Shown in pieces: positions 39,662 to 46,644 of a stretch of DNA of 46,644 bases. This DNA is from a virus. The notes beneath the pieces were generated by a model, which ran no database searches, had not been told where the DNA came from, and saw only the letters and a program-made list of their open reading frames with translations. The DNA lies in IMG/VR virus record IMGVR_UViG_3300032299_001584, positions 1 to 46,644 of that record. One strand, written 5' to 3'. The translations under genes were made by a program, and so were the position numbers. The stretch's first letter is position 1, and each line of letters opens with the position of its first letter.

Positions 39662-41466
39662 AAAAAATAATTTTTACTAAAATAACTATACAGAATTTTT
39701 TATCTGTAGGTACTGAACCAGTATCTGTAGACTTTAAAAAGGGACTGCATATATTAACTGGTAATAATAAAGACAAGCCTGATAGACAAAACGCTGTTGG
39801 TAAGTCAACAGTGGCGGATGCTATTTATTTTGCCATCTTCGGTGAAACTTTGAGAGAGATTAAAAAAGATCTTATTACCAATAACATTACAGGAGGTAAG
39901 ACGCAAGTAGAGTTAGAGTTCAACGTAGAGTCACCTAAAGGTAACAATAAATTTCACATTGTACGTACTCTATCTCCTACTAAGGTTAGTGTTTATAAAG
40001 ACGATGTAGATAAGACGCGTGATAGTATCGCTAATACTACAAAATATATTTGTGATGTACTTAGCGCTTCACCGGCAATTTTTCAAAATTGTGTTATTAT
40101 GACGGTTAATAATACCGTTCCTTTTATGGCGAAAAATAAAATAGATAAACGTAAGTTTATTGAAGATATTTTCGGAATGGAGGTATTTAGCAAAATGATC
40201 TCTACCTTAAGGCAGGAATATAATGATATAAAAAGAGAATATGATATAAATTTCGCTAAAATTACAGAAATAAATAAAACTCTTCTCAACTATAACAATC
40301 AAAAACAAAAACTTTTAGATAAAAAAGAAGATAAAAAGAAACTTTACCTAGAAAGACAAGTATCTAACACAAAAGAGCTTGAAGATCTACATAAAGAACT
40401 CTTACAAGAGGCTGATATTCAAAATATAAATGATATACAAATTACTATTGATAAACTAGAAGAAAAATTAACTAGTAGTGACGTCCTTATCAATGAACTC
40501 ATAAGTCAATCGTCTAATAAAAAAGCTACTATAATACATAAAAAGGAAATATATAAAAAGATGGGTACAGAGGGTGATAGTTGCCCTGTATGTCTAAGAT
40601 CTATTCAGGATCACGATAAGGAGCATATTAGTCGCGAAAAACAAATTATTAAGGATGAAATAGTATCTATAGCTAAAGAGGTGGAAGATATATGTACTAA
40701 AATACAAGAAGTAGAAACAACTAAGATCAAACTTAAGCGCGCAATTCAAGAAAAAAACAAATTAATAAATGAGACAAGCTTAAAAATACAAAGCAATAAA
40801 AATATTAACAATCGGATTACACAGCTTAATAAATGGCAAGATGAACTTATTCAAGACATTGAAGCTATAAGTAACAATAACACAGAGTTTGATGATTTAA
40901 TTGCCGAGACTAATAATAGAGTAGAAGAACTAAATTCTATTGTATCAGATATTTCTAAACAACTCGGTATATTGGATATAGTTAAATTTGTTATAAGTGA
41001 AGAGGGAGTTAAATCTTATATTGTTAACAAACTTCTCGAACTACTTAATAATAAACTATATTATTATCTTAAAAAATTAGACTCTAACTCTGTCTGCGTG
41101 TTTGATGAATATTTCGAAGAGCAGATAGTTAATGATAAAAATAAAATATGTTCTTATTTTAATTTTTCAGGTGCTGAAAGAAAGTCTATAGATCTAGCAT
41201 GCTTATTTGCATTTTCCGATATAAGGCGTATGCAGGGAGGTGTAAGCTACAATATAGCTATTTATGATGAGCTATTTGACTCTTCTTTTGATGAAAAGGG
41301 CATAGATTTAATTACTGATATTTTAAAAGAAAGAGTTAATACTCTTAATGAGTGCTCGATCGTAATATCACATCGCAAGGAGTCAATTAAAGCTGTAACC
41401 GGTGACGTTATTTTTCTTGAAAAGGAAAATGGTATAACGAGACGGGTTGACTATTTAGATTTTTAA
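39658..41466 (+). CDS. 46: Recombination endonuclease subunit gp46 (Rad50-like)
   Basis: This 602-aa SMC-type ATPase has Walker A inside LTGNNKDKPD then RQNAVGKSTVADAIYFAIFG (about 45-64). Long coiled coils follow (about 185-300 and 315-430) around a zinc-hook CPVC at 309-312. The ABC signature is SGAERKSIDLACLFAF (about 503-518) and Walker B is YNIAIYDELFD. With gp47 it makes 3' tails for recombination-dependent replication. Length is near T4 gp46 (560). The insert before the GKST (KDKPDRQ) is an unusual extension of the P-loop turn. Confidence 0.93.
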   Translation: MKKIIFTKITIQNFLSVGTEPVSVDFKKGLHILTGNNKDKPDRQNAVGKSTVADAIYFAIFGETLREIKKDLITNNITGGKTQVELEFNVESPKGNNKFHIVRTLSPTKVSVYKDDVDKTRDSIANTTKYICDVLSASPAIFQNCVIMTVNNTVPFMAKNKIDKRKFIEDIFGMEVFSKMISTLRQEYNDIKREYDINFAKITEINKTLLNYNNQKQKLLDKKEDKKKLYLERQVSNTKELEDLHKELLQEADIQNINDIQITIDKLEEKLTSSDVLINELISQSSNKKATIIHKKEIYKKMGTEGDSCPVCLRSIQDHDKEHISREKQIIKDEIVSIAKEVEDICTKIQEVETTKIKLKRAIQEKNKLINETSLKIQSNKNINNRITQLNKWQDELIQDIEAISNNNTEFDDLIAETNNRVEELNSIVSDISKQLGILDIVKFVISEEGVKSYIVNKLLELLNNKLYYYLKKLDSNSVCVFDEYFEEQIVNDKNKICSYFNFSGAERKSIDLACLFAFSDIRRMQGGVSYNIAIYDELFDSSFDEKGIDLITDILKERVNTLNECSIVISHRKESIKAVTGDVIFLEKENGITRRVDYLDF

Positions 41467-41479
41467 GTTAAATAAAATT

Positions 41480-42691
41480 ATGTTCGTTAGTCCATTTGCA
41501 AGTCCTTTTGCTCAACCTATTGTAAGTCCGATTTTTAATTCTTCTAGAAAACAAGAAGTTGACGATAGTCAGCCTAGAGAGCTATCTTTACCTAGATATG
41601 TAAATTATTTAGCTGATTATTCTGGGTGCGGGTTTTGGCGTATTTTATGGCCAGAGCTTCAAATTAACGCTATTGGGGCTGGTTGCTCTAGCTCACTTAC
41701 AGCTATGGTATTTGATCCAAGATGGTATAGAGGCGTCAAGTGTGTTAAAGTTCAGAGACAGGCCTCTACCGACCAGAAAGAGTTTATTAAGTATCTTAAA
41801 GAAGTACAAAAGGAACATAATTTTAAAATTATATATGAAGTAGATGATGTTGTATTTAGAGAAGAAATTCCCGATTATAATAAATTTAAATTTGCGTTTG
41901 ATAATGACGAAATTAGATCAAATTGTATTGAAATTATAAATCTCTGCGATGAAGTTACCGTTACTTGTGAGTATATGAGAAAGCTCTATCAAGAAAAAAC
42001 AGGTAAGACGGAAGTAACAGTAATTCCAAACTTTGTTCCTTATTCTTGGATGGGTCACTTGTATAATAAAAATCAAGTTTGGAACAACTATGATAAAAAT
42101 AAAAAGAAGCCAAGAATAGTTTATACCGGGTCAGGAGCTCATTATGATGTTGATAACAAAAATAATGGTGTAGATGATTTCTCACATGTTATTGACGTAG
42201 TTAGAAAAACTATAGATAAATACCAGTGGGTATTTGTTGGCTCCTTTCCTCCAGGTTTAGTAAACCTTGTTAGAGCTGGTAAAGTAGAATTTCATCCTTG
42301 GCAATCACTTGCAGATTATCCTCGCTTCATTACCGGATTAAATGCTCAGATTATGATCGCTCCATTACTTGACAATAGCTTTAATAGATCAAAATCAGAT
42401 ATTAAATTTATCGAATCATGCGTACTTGGATTACCATGCCTAGTTCAAGACATGGAAACATATAAAAATGCTCCTGAATTTCTTAAGTTTAAAACAGGTG
42501 ATGATTTAGAATATAAGCTAGAAAAAATTCTTAAAGATAAAGCTGGTTATTATAGAAACACTGATATTTTTAGAAGCATCGGTGAACAGCGCTTCTTAGA
42601 AAGACCTGAAAACATTGGATGCCATCTTGAGGCTCTTAACACCCCGTATGGATCATCAGAGAGAAAATATCTTAAGAGATGGAATAGTTGA
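41480..42691 (+). CDS. GT-B glycosyltransferase between genes 46 and 43
   Basis: This 403-aa protein has a low-complexity N-terminus of repeated S-P-F/S-P-I units (FVSPFASPFAQPIVSPIF), then YLADYSGCGFWRILWPELQI (about 37-56), IIYEVDDVVFRE (E-V-D-D, about 115-126), DEVTVTCEYMRKLYQ and VTVIPNFVPYSW (about 174-185). Near the end KPRIVYTGSGAHYD (about 210-223) is followed by KFIESCVLGLPCLVQDMETY (about 312-331), as in GT4-type enzymes. Its place inside the replication block could mean DNA-base glycosylation, but the sequence is closer to glycan or lipid-linked GTs. The target is unknown. Confidence 0.72.
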   Translation: MFVSPFASPFAQPIVSPIFNSSRKQEVDDSQPRELSLPRYVNYLADYSGCGFWRILWPELQINAIGAGCSSSLTAMVFDPRWYRGVKCVKVQRQASTDQKEFIKYLKEVQKEHNFKIIYEVDDVVFREEIPDYNKFKFAFDNDEIRSNCIEIINLCDEVTVTCEYMRKLYQEKTGKTEVTVIPNFVPYSWMGHLYNKNQVWNNYDKNKKKPRIVYTGSGAHYDVDNKNNGVDDFSHVIDVVRKTIDKYQWVFVGSFPPGLVNLVRAGKVEFHPWQSLADYPRFITGLNAQIMIAPLLDNSFNRSKSDIKFIESCVLGLPCLVQDMETYKNAPEFLKFKTGDDLEYKLEKILKDKAGYYRNTDIFRSIGEQRFLERPENIGCHLEALNTPYGSSERKYLKRWNS

Positions 42692-42715
42692 ATTCATCTT
42701 TCGTAAAGCTATAAT
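42688..42715 (+). promoter_or_regulatory. Early-type promoter of gene 43
   Basis: TTGAAT (42688-42693), 16-nt spacer, TATAAT (42710-42715), 8 nt, ATG at 42724. The -35 overlaps the stop codon of the glycosyltransferase gene and the -10 lies in a palindrome (42705-42721). Confidence 0.6.
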
Positions 42716-42721
42716 AGCTTT
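42705..42721 (+). promoter_or_regulatory. Palindrome over the -10 and leader of gene 43
   Basis: Arms AAAGCTA (42705-42711) and TAGCTTT (42715-42721) with a TAA centre, ending 2 nt before the ATG. In read-through RNA it would fold right at the start codon, as the T4 gp43 translational operator does. As DNA it covers the -10 box. Confidence 0.55.
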
Positions 42722-42723
42722 AT

Positions 42724-45291
42724 ATGGCGTATAGAAACTGTGTATATAGTAGCCGAACGCAATCCGTTCGGCTATTTACTTGGGATACAGAAGGTAAGCG
42801 CGTGCATTACGATGTATCGGTCTCTCCGTATCTCTATATTGAAGATAATAATGGAGAAAAGAAAACCATTTTTGGTACAAAAGCTAAAAAGAAAATATTT
42901 AATAACGGATACGAACGCAATAAATTTATTCAAGATTCTGGCATTAAGAGAGTATACGAAAATTTACCAGTAGTACAGCAATATCTGTTAGATACATTTT
43001 GGACAGAAAACGAAAAGCCGGAATTTACAAAGAACGATCTTAAGATAACATTTATAGACATCGAGACATATTCAGTAGATTCATTTCCTGATGTAGATGA
43101 CCCGCAGCATACTGTTAACGTTATAACTTGTTATGACAATTTTAGTAAGAAGTTTCATACCTTCGGACTAAAGCCATACACTGGTAGTAATAAACAAGTA
43201 AAATATACTCATTGCAGAAATGAGAGAGACCTCTTTATTAAGTTTATTGAATATATTGAAAGTGATTACCCGGATGTGCTAAGCGGATGGAACTCGGAAT
43301 TTTTCGATATACCTTATATCATTAATAGATGTGAGAGGATTCTCGGACAAGAGTATGTAAATCGTTTATCACCCACCGGTAATATTTACCACCGTGAAGT
43401 TATGGGCAAATTCGGGAGACAACAAAAACGATATTACATAGAAGGTATATCGTGTATTGACTATCTTGATATCTATAGAAGGTTTTGCCTTAAGTTGAGA
43501 GAGTCTTACAAGCTAGACGCTATCGGCGAAATTGAACTAGGAGAGAGAAAAGTTGACTACGGTGACATGAATCTGTCTACTTTAGCTGATACAGATTGGA
43601 CAATGTTCGTGGATTATAACATTCAAGACGTCAATCTCCTCGTTAGATTAGAAGAGAAATTGCAGTATGTTGTATTGTTACGAATGTTAGCGTATGTAGG
43701 TCTAACGACACTCGAAGGTGCAATGGGTACCATATCTGTAATTAATGGCGCTCTAACTATTAGAGCTAGAAAACGTAAAGAAGTGCTATCTACCTTTATT
43801 AGAAATCAGGGAGCTGGAAAAAATCCTGGTGCGTATGTAGCTGAACCTAAAAGCGGTTTCAAAAATAACGTTGTGTCATTTGATGCGAACTCTCTATATC
43901 CTAACGTTATGATTTCTTTAAATCTATCTCCTGAAACTAAAATAGGGCGAGTAGAAAAAAACAATAACGGTAATATCAACATATATCACGTTTCAGGAAG
44001 ATGTATAGAGCTAGCACCAGATAAATTTAATACGTTTATTAAGACAGAAGAATGTTCAATAACTAAAGCAGGCTTTCTTTTTACGCAAAAGAAGAAAGGC
44101 ATTATTCCAGAGTTTCTAGATTATTATTATAATGAGCGTGTTAAGATTAAAAAGGATTTATTCGAGACCAAACAACAGCTTTCCAAACTCAAGCCAAGTG
44201 ACGAGGAATATACTTCATTAAAGTATGAAGTTGAAAGACTTAATACAAAACAAATGGTTATTAAGATTCTTATCAACTCAGCATATGGATATATGGGTAA
44301 CAAGCAGGCACCAATTGGAGATGATGATATTGCCTCTTCAGTAACCTTAACAGGACAGGCAATTATTAAACAAGCAGGAAAGCTACTTCAGGGTTATCTT
44401 ACTACTAAGTATGATGTTACTGATAAAAATACCCTAGAGCAAAGCTGGGTTTATTCTGATACTGACTCATGCTACTTCTCGTTAGATTGTATTAAAGACC
44501 GTGTACCTATTAAAAAGGAAAACGACATTAATCCGGAGTTTTATAATGTCGTACAAGACATTGAAGATCATCTTAATAATAACATTACATCATGGGCGGA
44601 AAAGACTCTACTGACAAAAGATAGTAGATTTGTTTTTAAGCGAGAGTGTATAGCAGATGTCGGACTGTTCTTGCAAAAGAAGAGATATGTAATGCATATA
44701 CTTGACGACGAGGGTATCAAGGTAGATAAGTTTAAATATACTGGAGTAGAGGTAGTTAGAACCTCTATGCCTAACGCGGTTAAGCCCTACGCTAAGAAGA
44801 TAATAGAGACTATGCTTCTCACGCAATCGCATCATCAAACAAATAATTTATTAAAAGAAACATATGAAGTGTTTAAGACTCTACCTATCGAGGACATTGC
44901 GTTTGTTATGGGTGTGAAGGGTTACGATAAATATGCTACAAAGTGTAAGGAGTTTAGTATAGCAAAAGGAACGCCAGTTCACGTAAAAGCAGCATACCTT
45001 CATAACTTCATAAATAAAAAACTAGGTGTAGATAAAAAGTATGAGGAAATTTCATCGGGAGATAAAATTAGGTTTTATTACACTCTTCAACCTAACAAGT
45101 ACGGTATTGATGTTGTAGGGTTTAAGTATAACAGGCCTGCAGAATACGATGATATTTTTAAGATAGATTATGAAAAAATGTTTGAAAAGATTCTTTATAA
45201 TTCTATAGAAAGATTTTACGATAACGTAAAATGGCAAATAAGAAAGCCTACAGATAACGTTCAGACAGAGCTCTTCGAACTTTTCAGTTGA
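42724..45291 (+). CDS. 43: Family B DNA polymerase gp43
   Basis: This 855-aa replicative polymerase carries proofreading exonuclease motifs (FIDIETYSVD, D112/E114; NSEFFDIPYI; YNIQDVNLLVRLE) and polymerase motifs A (VVSFDANSLYPNVM, about 383-396), B (KILINSAYGYMGN, about 514-526) and C (VYSDTDSCYF, about 576-585). Length is near T4 gp43 (898). ATG at 42724 has no Shine-Dalgarno, but a promoter and a palindrome end just before it. A second, 10-bp stem-loop lies at +27 to +51. The C-terminal QTELFELFS is like the clamp-binding tail of T4-type polymerases. Confidence 0.96.
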   Translation: MAYRNCVYSSRTQSVRLFTWDTEGKRVHYDVSVSPYLYIEDNNGEKKTIFGTKAKKKIFNNGYERNKFIQDSGIKRVYENLPVVQQYLLDTFWTENEKPEFTKNDLKITFIDIETYSVDSFPDVDDPQHTVNVITCYDNFSKKFHTFGLKPYTGSNKQVKYTHCRNERDLFIKFIEYIESDYPDVLSGWNSEFFDIPYIINRCERILGQEYVNRLSPTGNIYHREVMGKFGRQQKRYYIEGISCIDYLDIYRRFCLKLRESYKLDAIGEIELGERKVDYGDMNLSTLADTDWTMFVDYNIQDVNLLVRLEEKLQYVVLLRMLAYVGLTTLEGAMGTISVINGALTIRARKRKEVLSTFIRNQGAGKNPGAYVAEPKSGFKNNVVSFDANSLYPNVMISLNLSPETKIGRVEKNNNGNINIYHVSGRCIELAPDKFNTFIKTEECSITKAGFLFTQKKKGIIPEFLDYYYNERVKIKKDLFETKQQLSKLKPSDEEYTSLKYEVERLNTKQMVIKILINSAYGYMGNKQAPIGDDDIASSVTLTGQAIIKQAGKLLQGYLTTKYDVTDKNTLEQSWVYSDTDSCYFSLDCIKDRVPIKKENDINPEFYNVVQDIEDHLNNNITSWAEKTLLTKDSRFVFKRECIADVGLFLQKKRYVMHILDDEGIKVDKFKYTGVEVVRTSMPNAVKPYAKKIIETMLLTQSHHQTNNLLKETYEVFKTLPIEDIAFVMGVKGYDKYATKCKEFSIAKGTPVHVKAAYLHNFINKKLGVDKKYEEISSGDKIRFYYTLQPNKYGIDVVGFKYNRPAEYDDIFKIDYEKMFEKILYNSIERFYDNVKWQIRKPTDNVQTELFELFS
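42750..42774 (+). repeat. 10-bp perfect stem-loop at the 5' end of gene 43
   Basis: Arms TAGCCGAACG (42750-42759) and its complement (42765-42774), loop of 5 nt, at +27 to +51 from the ATG. It is almost the same place as the stem-loop in the 199-aa gene (30480-30508). Confidence 0.85.
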
Positions 45292-45320
45292 TTAAAATAT
45301 ATCTGTAAATAATTAATTCT

Positions 45321-45563
45321 ATGGAATACTTAGATAGACCCGCACTTGATGATACCCCTAAAGCACATCCTGCTTATTTTAGAGGTAAGGCTAATGGAAT
45401 TAATTCCGTTTTAAAGATCGTTTCAGATATTATGATGGGTCTTGATAACGGTTCAGGTACTAACAACCACTCAGGCATTGAACAAATGCGACGTTCTCTA
45501 TTAGTATGGAGAGATGAATTAGATAAAAATTTACCTAAAGAAAAAGTTGAAATTAAAAAATAA
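45321..45563 (+). CDS. Small conserved phage protein (80 aa)
   Basis: Not recognised as a named family. It has an N-terminal segment with HPAYFRGKANGINSVLKIVSD (about 16-36), an amphipathic helix, a Gly/Asn/Ser-rich loop (about 41-51) and a charged C-terminus. Similar small proteins with an A-Y-F-x-G-K-A pattern follow the polymerase in marine T4-like phages. It starts 29 nt after gene 43, and no strong promoter is seen. It may belong to the same transcript. Confidence 0.55.
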   Translation: MEYLDRPALDDTPKAHPAYFRGKANGINSVLKIVSDIMMGLDNGSGTNNHSGIEQMRRSLLVWRDELDKNLPKEKVEIKK

Positions 45564-45581
45564 TAATATAAATTATAACAT

Positions 45582-45932
45582 ATGAGTAAAATTATAACTA
45601 TTGTAGATCACATCGGTAGAACAGTTATTGGTTCGGTAAAGGATCAGAACGAAACTACCCTCACTTTGGATAATCCTGTTATTATTCATGTTCAACCTAA
45701 CCCACAAACTGGGCAGTTGCAAGTTCAATCTTTCCCATATATGTTTATGGAATTCTTGAGCCAGGATTCTAGAGATAAAAATTTCTGGACTTTCAATAAA
45801 GGAAGTATTGTCTTGTCTGAAGTTGAGCTTGATGAGAGAATTATTTCACAATACAATAACATCAACAATCCACAGCCTGTATCACCAGAAGGCGACCCTC
45901 AAGTTGTTAAATTGTTTGATGAAGAGGAATAA
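45582..45932 (+). CDS. Small beta-rich protein (Sm-like pattern, 116 aa)
   Basis: Not recognised with certainty. GRTVIGSVKDQNETTLTLDN (about 12-31) then PVIIHVQPNP and QLQVQSFPYMFM (about 44-55) make a run of short strands like an Sm/LSm-type barrel, which often binds RNA. The C-terminus is acidic and Pro/Asn-rich (NNINNPQPVSPEGDPQVV, ending DEEE). It is placed before a strong terminator and uvsX, at the end of the gene 43 transcript. An RNA-binding regulator is possible but unproven. Confidence 0.5.
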   Translation: MSKIITIVDHIGRTVIGSVKDQNETTLTLDNPVIIHVQPNPQTGQLQVQSFPYMFMEFLSQDSRDKNFWTFNKGSIVLSEVELDERIISQYNNINNPQPVSPEGDPQVVKLFDEEE

Positions 45933-45950
45933 TAATAATTAATTTTTATT

Positions 45951-45990
45951 AAAAAAATAACCTCTAGACCTTAAGGTCTAGAGGTTTTTT
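45951..45990 (+). terminator. Strong terminator between the 116-aa gene and uvsX
   Basis: Perfect 12-bp stem (45959-45970 / 45975-45986) with TTAA loop, followed by a T-run (45985-45990) and preceded by an A-run (45951-45957), so it could work in both directions. It closes the gene 43 transcript. Confidence 0.9.
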
Positions 45991-46022
45991 ATTGATCTTT
46001 TTTTATTGATCTTTTTTTATTG
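45991..46022 (+). repeat. Tandem 14-bp repeat before uvsX
   Basis: Two exact copies of ATTGATCTTTTTTT (45991-46004 and 46005-46018) plus a third partial ATTG. The second copy supplies the -35 (TTGATC) of the uvsX promoter. Confidence 0.8.
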
Positions 46023-46033
46023 TAATTTATAAT
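46006..46033 (+). promoter_or_regulatory. Early-type promoter of uvsX
   Basis: TTGATC (46006-46011), 16-nt spacer, TATAAT (46028-46033), 6 nt, ATG at 46040. Confidence 0.6.
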
Positions 46034-46039
46034 AGTTTT

Positions 46040-46644
46040 ATGGATAAAGATATTTTAAGTGCTCTGAATGAGATTGATGATGTAAATCCTTTTGCTACTT
46101 TCTTAAGTGATAGTACGCTTAGTCGCGTGGGGGGATGGGTCGATACGGGTAGTTATGTACTTAATGCTATTATCTCAGGGTCTATCCATGGAGGTATTCC
46201 TAAAGGACGTGTAACTATGCTTGCTGGAGAATCCATGACCGGTAAATCTTTATTTGTACAGAAGATTCTCGCTAAAGCACAACAAGAAGGCCTTATACCT
46301 GTAATTTTTGATACAGAGAACGCTATTGATCCTGAGGGTGCCGCTCGACTTGGTCTTGATATTGGTAAGGTAAAGTATGTACCATGTATCAGTATTGAAC
46401 AAACACGCAATGCTTTGTTTAAGTTCCTTACCTCAGTTAAAGAAAAGAAGCTAGAAGGTAAGTTTATTGTCGCTATCGATTCGTTAGGCAATCTTCAATC
46501 AGAGCTTGAATTAGCTAGAATGGGTAAAGATAGCACTTCATCTGATATGGGTACTAAGGCTCGTGCTATGAAGTCATTAATGCAGACCTGTACTAATCTA
46601 GGAGCAGTAACTCAAACAACTATTCTTTGCACTAACCATGTTTA
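46040..46644 (+). CDS. uvsX: RecA-like recombinase UvsX (partial, runs off the window)
   Basis: The open reading frame starts with ATG 46040 and is still open at the last base, giving about 201 residues. GGWVDTGSYVLNAIISGSIH, the Walker A MLAGESMTGKSLFVQKIL (about 59-76), VIFDTENAIDPEGAARLGLD (about 90-109) and FIVAIDSLGNLQSELEL (Walker B, about 141-157) are RecA/UvsX motifs. It carries out strand exchange with UvsY and gp32. It has its own early-type promoter just after a terminator. T4 UvsX is 391 aa, so roughly half of the gene is missing. Confidence 0.93.
   Translation, partial: MDKDILSALNEIDDVNPFATFLSDSTLSRVGGWVDTGSYVLNAIISGSIHGGIPKGRVTMLAGESMTGKSLFVQKILAKAQQEGLIPVIFDTENAIDPEGAARLGLDIGKVKYVPCISIEQTRNALFKFLTSVKEKKLEGKFIVAIDSLGNLQSELELARMGKDSTSSDMGTKARAMKSLMQTCTNLGAVTQTTILCTNHV

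Noticed and set aside
45288-45315. Possible TTGATT promoter before the 80-aa gene
   Set aside because: Spacer to any good -10 is 14 nt and the alternative -10 is weak; not convincing.
1-46644. tRNA genes, CRISPR array, integrase or attachment site
   Set aside because: No cloverleaf-like GC-rich segments, spaced repeats or recombinase motifs were seen; gaps between genes are almost all under 100 nt.

Overview
The window is one continuous piece of an AT-rich, T4-like myovirus (Caudoviricetes). The hallmark T4 genes are present in recognisable order: capsid genes 23, 22, 21, 20, 13, 4 and 15 on the minus strand; uvsY, uvsW, 55, 47, 46, 43 and uvsX on the plus strand. Low GC, tightly packed and often overlapping genes, queuosine-type genes (folE, queD, queE), phoH and arrays of short LamG-type fibre proteins suggest a marine phage. 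There are no photosynthesis genes, tRNA genes or integrase in view. The host cannot be read from the sequence. TTGA(N)2/TATAAT-type promoters fit a sigma-70 host such as a marine proteobacterium.

Layout. 1-4726 (+): five tandem tail-adhesin paralogues and a small acidic protein. 4798-13268 (-): head and neck genes (small virion-like protein, 23, 22, prohead core, 21, 4, 13, 20, 15), with strong terminators after 23 and after the 137-aa gene. 13282-17034 (-): Fe-S helicase, small proteins, a GroES-like co-chaperonin, a gp62-like protein and a DUF366-like protein. 17065-22493 (-): seven consecutive glycosyltransferase and methyltransferase genes. 22549-23772 (+): a fibre-like protein. 23769-31057 (both strands): queE, queD, folE, phoH, P-loop kinase, HNH and Vsr-like nucleases, unknowns. 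30978-36298 (-): an operon of small enzymes and unknowns, most starting with a short leader ending in a hydrophobic-x-Glu motif. 36324-46644 (+): recombination and replication block, ending inside uvsX.

Regulation. Two promoter classes can be read by eye. Early-type sites have TTGANN, a 15-17 nt spacer and a TATAAT-like -10 ending only 5-8 nt before the start codon, which predicts nearly leaderless mRNAs. Late-type NATAAATA sites lie close before virion and accessory genes, and their sigma factor gp55 is encoded at 38188-38625. Clear Shine-Dalgarno sequences are few; gene 23 and the 35734 start are exceptions.

How it fits together. The plus-strand replication block would act early; gp55 would then switch on NATAAATA promoters for the head, the fibres and the minus-strand operon at 31-36 kb. 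The most interesting reading is that this operon encodes proteins packed into the prohead, trimmed by gp21 and delivered with the DNA. Its members include a retropepsin-like protease, a HIGH-type nucleotidyltransferase and a nucleotidyltransferase-ligase fusion. That is inference from N-termini and context, not proof.
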